Program-made: the position numbers and the translations under genes
DNA from: Planctomycetota bacterium
GTDB taxonomy: Bacteria > Planctomycetota > Phycisphaerae > WQYP01 > JAJZKY01
DNA length: 5,351 bases
Reading direction: 5' to 3'
NCBI GenBank assembly: GCA_021803885.1
Contig: JAJZKY010000387.1
Location: forward strand, 1 to 5,351
Notes under the pieces: generated by a model
What the model saw: the letters and a program-made list of their open reading frames with translations, nothing else
The model's database searches: none
What the model was told of the DNA's origin: nothing
Shown here: one piece after another, positions 4,346-5,351 of the stretch
How the letters are laid out: each line of letters opens with the position of its first letter
How positions within the stretch are numbered: the stretch's first letter is position 1

Positions 4346-4738
4346 ATGTTCAAACGGTTGCTGTATAGTCTGCTGACCAGTCTGCTGGCTTTTCTGCTGC
4401 TGGCGCCCCTGGCCGGAGCGATGAGCCTTCAGTCCAAACACAAAATGATGGTCCATGAAAAGATGATGGCCCATAAAAAGAAAATGGCCATGCGTCATAA
4501 GATGGCTCGCCGCCGGATGATGGCGCGCCGCCGGATGATGCGCAGAAAGATGGCGATGCGCCACAAGATGGCGCGCCGCCGGATGGCGATTCATCGCAAG
4601 ATGATGCGCCGCAATATGGCGATGCGCCATAAGATGGCTCGCCGCCGGATGGCCATGCGCCGCAAGATGATGCGCCGTAAAGCGGCCATGCATCACAAAA
4701 TGATGAAGATGAAGAAGAAGATGTCTAAAAAATCATAA
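4346..4738 (+). CDS. Exported Met/Arg/Lys/His-rich repeat protein
   Basis: 130 residues. The start ATG 4346-4348 is set by AAGGA at 4333-4337, 8 bases upstream; the in-frame ATG at 4241 lies inside the leader hairpins and would bury the signal peptide. Residues 1-25 are a classic Sec signal (MFKR, hydrophobic 5-20, PLAGA before the cut). The mature 105 residues contain about 30 Met, 24 Arg, 20 Lys, 9 His and 12 Ala, with one acidic residue and no Cys, Trp, Tyr, Phe or Pro. Three 22-residue repeats (residues 47-112 of the precursor) each open with MAMRHKMARRRM and split into 11-residue halves near M-A-M-R-x-K-M-x-R-R-x. Met-rich exported proteins can be sacrificial oxidant sinks, as MrpX in Azospira suillum, or can bind copper; the high positive charge could also bind nucleic acid, lipid or polyphosphate. 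Next to an MsrP-like reductase, the oxidant-sink role is attractive but inferred. It has its own likely promoter and ends at a terminator. Confidence 0.85.
   Translation: MFKRLLYSLLTSLLAFLLLAPLAGAMSLQSKHKMMVHEKMMAHKKKMAMRHKMARRRMMARRRMMRRKMAMRHKMARRRMAIHRKMMRRNMAMRHKMARRRMAMRRKMMRRKAAMHHKMMKMKKKMSKKS
4484..4681 (+). repeat. Three 66-base tandem coding repeats (six 33-base halves)
   Basis: Copies are at 4484-4549, 4550-4615 and 4616-4681. Their first halves encode the same 11 residues, yet copy 1 and copy 2 differ at four codons (GCC/GCG, CGT/CGC, CAT/CAC, GCT/GCG), all silent; copy 3 differs from each by two silent changes. The second halves vary more (MMARRRMMRRK, MAIHRKMMRRN, MAMRRKMMRRK). 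A decayed seventh half follows at 4682. Protein identity with silent DNA drift suggests selection on the repeat sequence rather than a fresh slippage event. Confidence 0.85.
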
Positions 4739-4758
4739 TTTGCGCCAAATGGCATCAG

Positions 4759-4798
4759 ACACGGCGGTTTGAGATCGGCTCAACCGCCGTGTAATTTT
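4759..4798 (+). terminator. Intrinsic terminator after the Met-rich gene
   Basis: ACACGGCGG...TTGAG (4759-4773, with one bulged T) pairs with CTCAACCGCCGTGT (4779-4792) around the loop ATCGG, a 14-bp stem, followed by AATTTT. It starts 20 bases after the stop codon and separates the Met-rich gene from the zinc-ribbon gene. The T-run is short, but the stem is strong. Confidence 0.75.
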
Positions 4799-4839
4799 CA
4801 GGAACCGGCGGCATCCTGATTGCGTATGGAGATGTGAAT

Positions 4840-5351
4840 ATGTATTGCAATCATTGCGGACAGAATTTGCCTGAGCAAGCGGCTTTTTGCTCCAATTGCG
4901 GGCAGCGGACCCTGCCCGGCGACGCGCCGGGGGTGTCGGGCATGACGGCTCCCGCGGCCGATCCGGCTCGTGGCCGCACCAGCCGCCACCGTAATACTCT
5001 GGCGATTTTGTGGATTATCTATTCGCTGCTGAAGCTGCCCGGGGTATTGATCATGCTGGGCTTGGGCACCAGCCTGCCCTGGATGATGCACCAGCCCTGG
5101 ATGCATGGCATGCAGCAGGGCGGTTTGAATGGCTGGGTGCCGGGCGTCGCCGCGGGTTGGATGGAGATCATTGGCTGGGTTTTGTTAGTCAGTTTAATCC
5201 TGGGTTTGATTCTGGCCTTCGGCCTGATGCAAAAAGAAGGCTGGGCCCGCATCTACGGCATTGTGATCGGAATTCTGGCGCTGTTATCCATTCCCTTTGG
5301 CACCGCGCTGGGAATCTATACCCTGTGGGTGCTGGCCCCGCAGAGCTCTGA
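4840..5351 (+). CDS. Zinc-ribbon membrane protein, C-terminus cut by the window edge
   Basis: ATG at 4840-4842 with GGAG at 4828-4831, 8 bases upstream; a GTG two codons earlier fits less well. It is open for 170 codons to the edge with no stop. Residues 1-23 form a zinc ribbon with C3xxC6 and C17xxC20 (MYCNHCG, CSNCG). A Gly/Pro/Ala/Arg linker (24-51) follows, then three hydrophobic segments at about 53-75, 105-130 and 137-166. The loop between the first two is rich in Met, His and Trp (PWMMHQPWMHGMQQGG, 80-95) and would face outward if the zinc ribbon is cytoplasmic. The end, IPFGTALGIYTLWVLAP (151-167), is characteristic of a protein type I associate with Acidobacteriota, and such proteins end shortly after this point, so only a few residues are probably missing. 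Function unknown. The terminator before it suggests separate transcription from the Met-rich gene. Confidence 0.85.
   Translation, partial: MYCNHCGQNLPEQAAFCSNCGQRTLPGDAPGVSGMTAPAADPARGRTSRHRNTLAILWIIYSLLKLPGVLIMLGLGTSLPWMMHQPWMHGMQQGGLNGWVPGVAAGWMEIIGWVLLVSLILGLILAFGLMQKEGWARIYGIVIGILALLSIPFGTALGIYTLWVLAPQSS

Noticed and set aside
4484..4681. CRISPR-like repeat array
   Set aside because: The repeats are contiguous 33/66-base coding units without unique spacers, lie inside a gene with a signal peptide, and vary mainly at silent positions in their conserved half.
4130..4696. Minus-strand open frame encoding a His-rich repeat protein
   Set aside because: The repeated His comes from ATG codons read as CAT on the other strand. 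The plus strand has a signal peptide, a well-spaced AAGGA and a terminator; the minus frame would also run into the end of the molybdoenzyme gene.

Overview
The window is GC-rich, densely coded bacterial DNA. The best guess for its source is an Acidobacteriota genome. This is inference from gene content: a two-CxxC zinc-ribbon protein with three membrane helices and a 'PFGTALGIYTLWVL' C-terminus, a VTT-domain (DedA/SNARE-associated) membrane protein, and a cytochrome b paired with a short sulfite-oxidase-fold molybdoenzyme. All three are types I associate with that phylum. No ribosomal RNA or marker gene is present to confirm it.

Layout. Three genes run leftwards from a central intergenic region: an unrecognised exported protein (1487-2206), an unrecognised tryptophan-rich soluble protein with a probable TTG start (770-1366), and a VTT-domain membrane protein (68-673). 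Bases 2207-2535 hold no gene but are full of inverted repeats, a possible bidirectional terminator, and a near-consensus sigma70-type promoter reading right. Rightwards from there come a cytochrome b (2536-3198), a Tat-exported molybdopterin oxidoreductase overlapping it by 4 bases (3195-4154), an AT-rich promoter-like stretch with a hairpin-rich leader, a very unusual exported Met/Arg/Lys/His repeat protein (4346-4738), a good intrinsic terminator, and the zinc-ribbon membrane protein, which runs off the right edge (4840-5351).

How the genes may work together. The cytochrome b is probably the quinol-to-periplasm electron donor for the molybdoenzyme. The molybdoenzyme keeps the MsrP/YedY-type Cys motif (KCIEGWS) and the KYGIKNIKW motif. 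The next gene encodes a secreted protein whose mature part is about 29% methionine, arranged in 11/22-residue repeats. A membrane cytochrome, an MsrP-like reductase and a methionine-rich exported protein together resemble the known MsrP (YedY1)/MrpX hypochlorite-scavenging arrangement of Azospira suillum, in which a Met-rich periplasmic peptide is sacrificially oxidised and then re-reduced. Here the cytochrome is a four-helix b561 type rather than MsrQ, and the Met-rich protein is strongly basic, so this would be an independent version of the idea. It is a hypothesis from context; metal (copper) or polyanion binding by the Met/His/Arg-rich protein is the main alternative.
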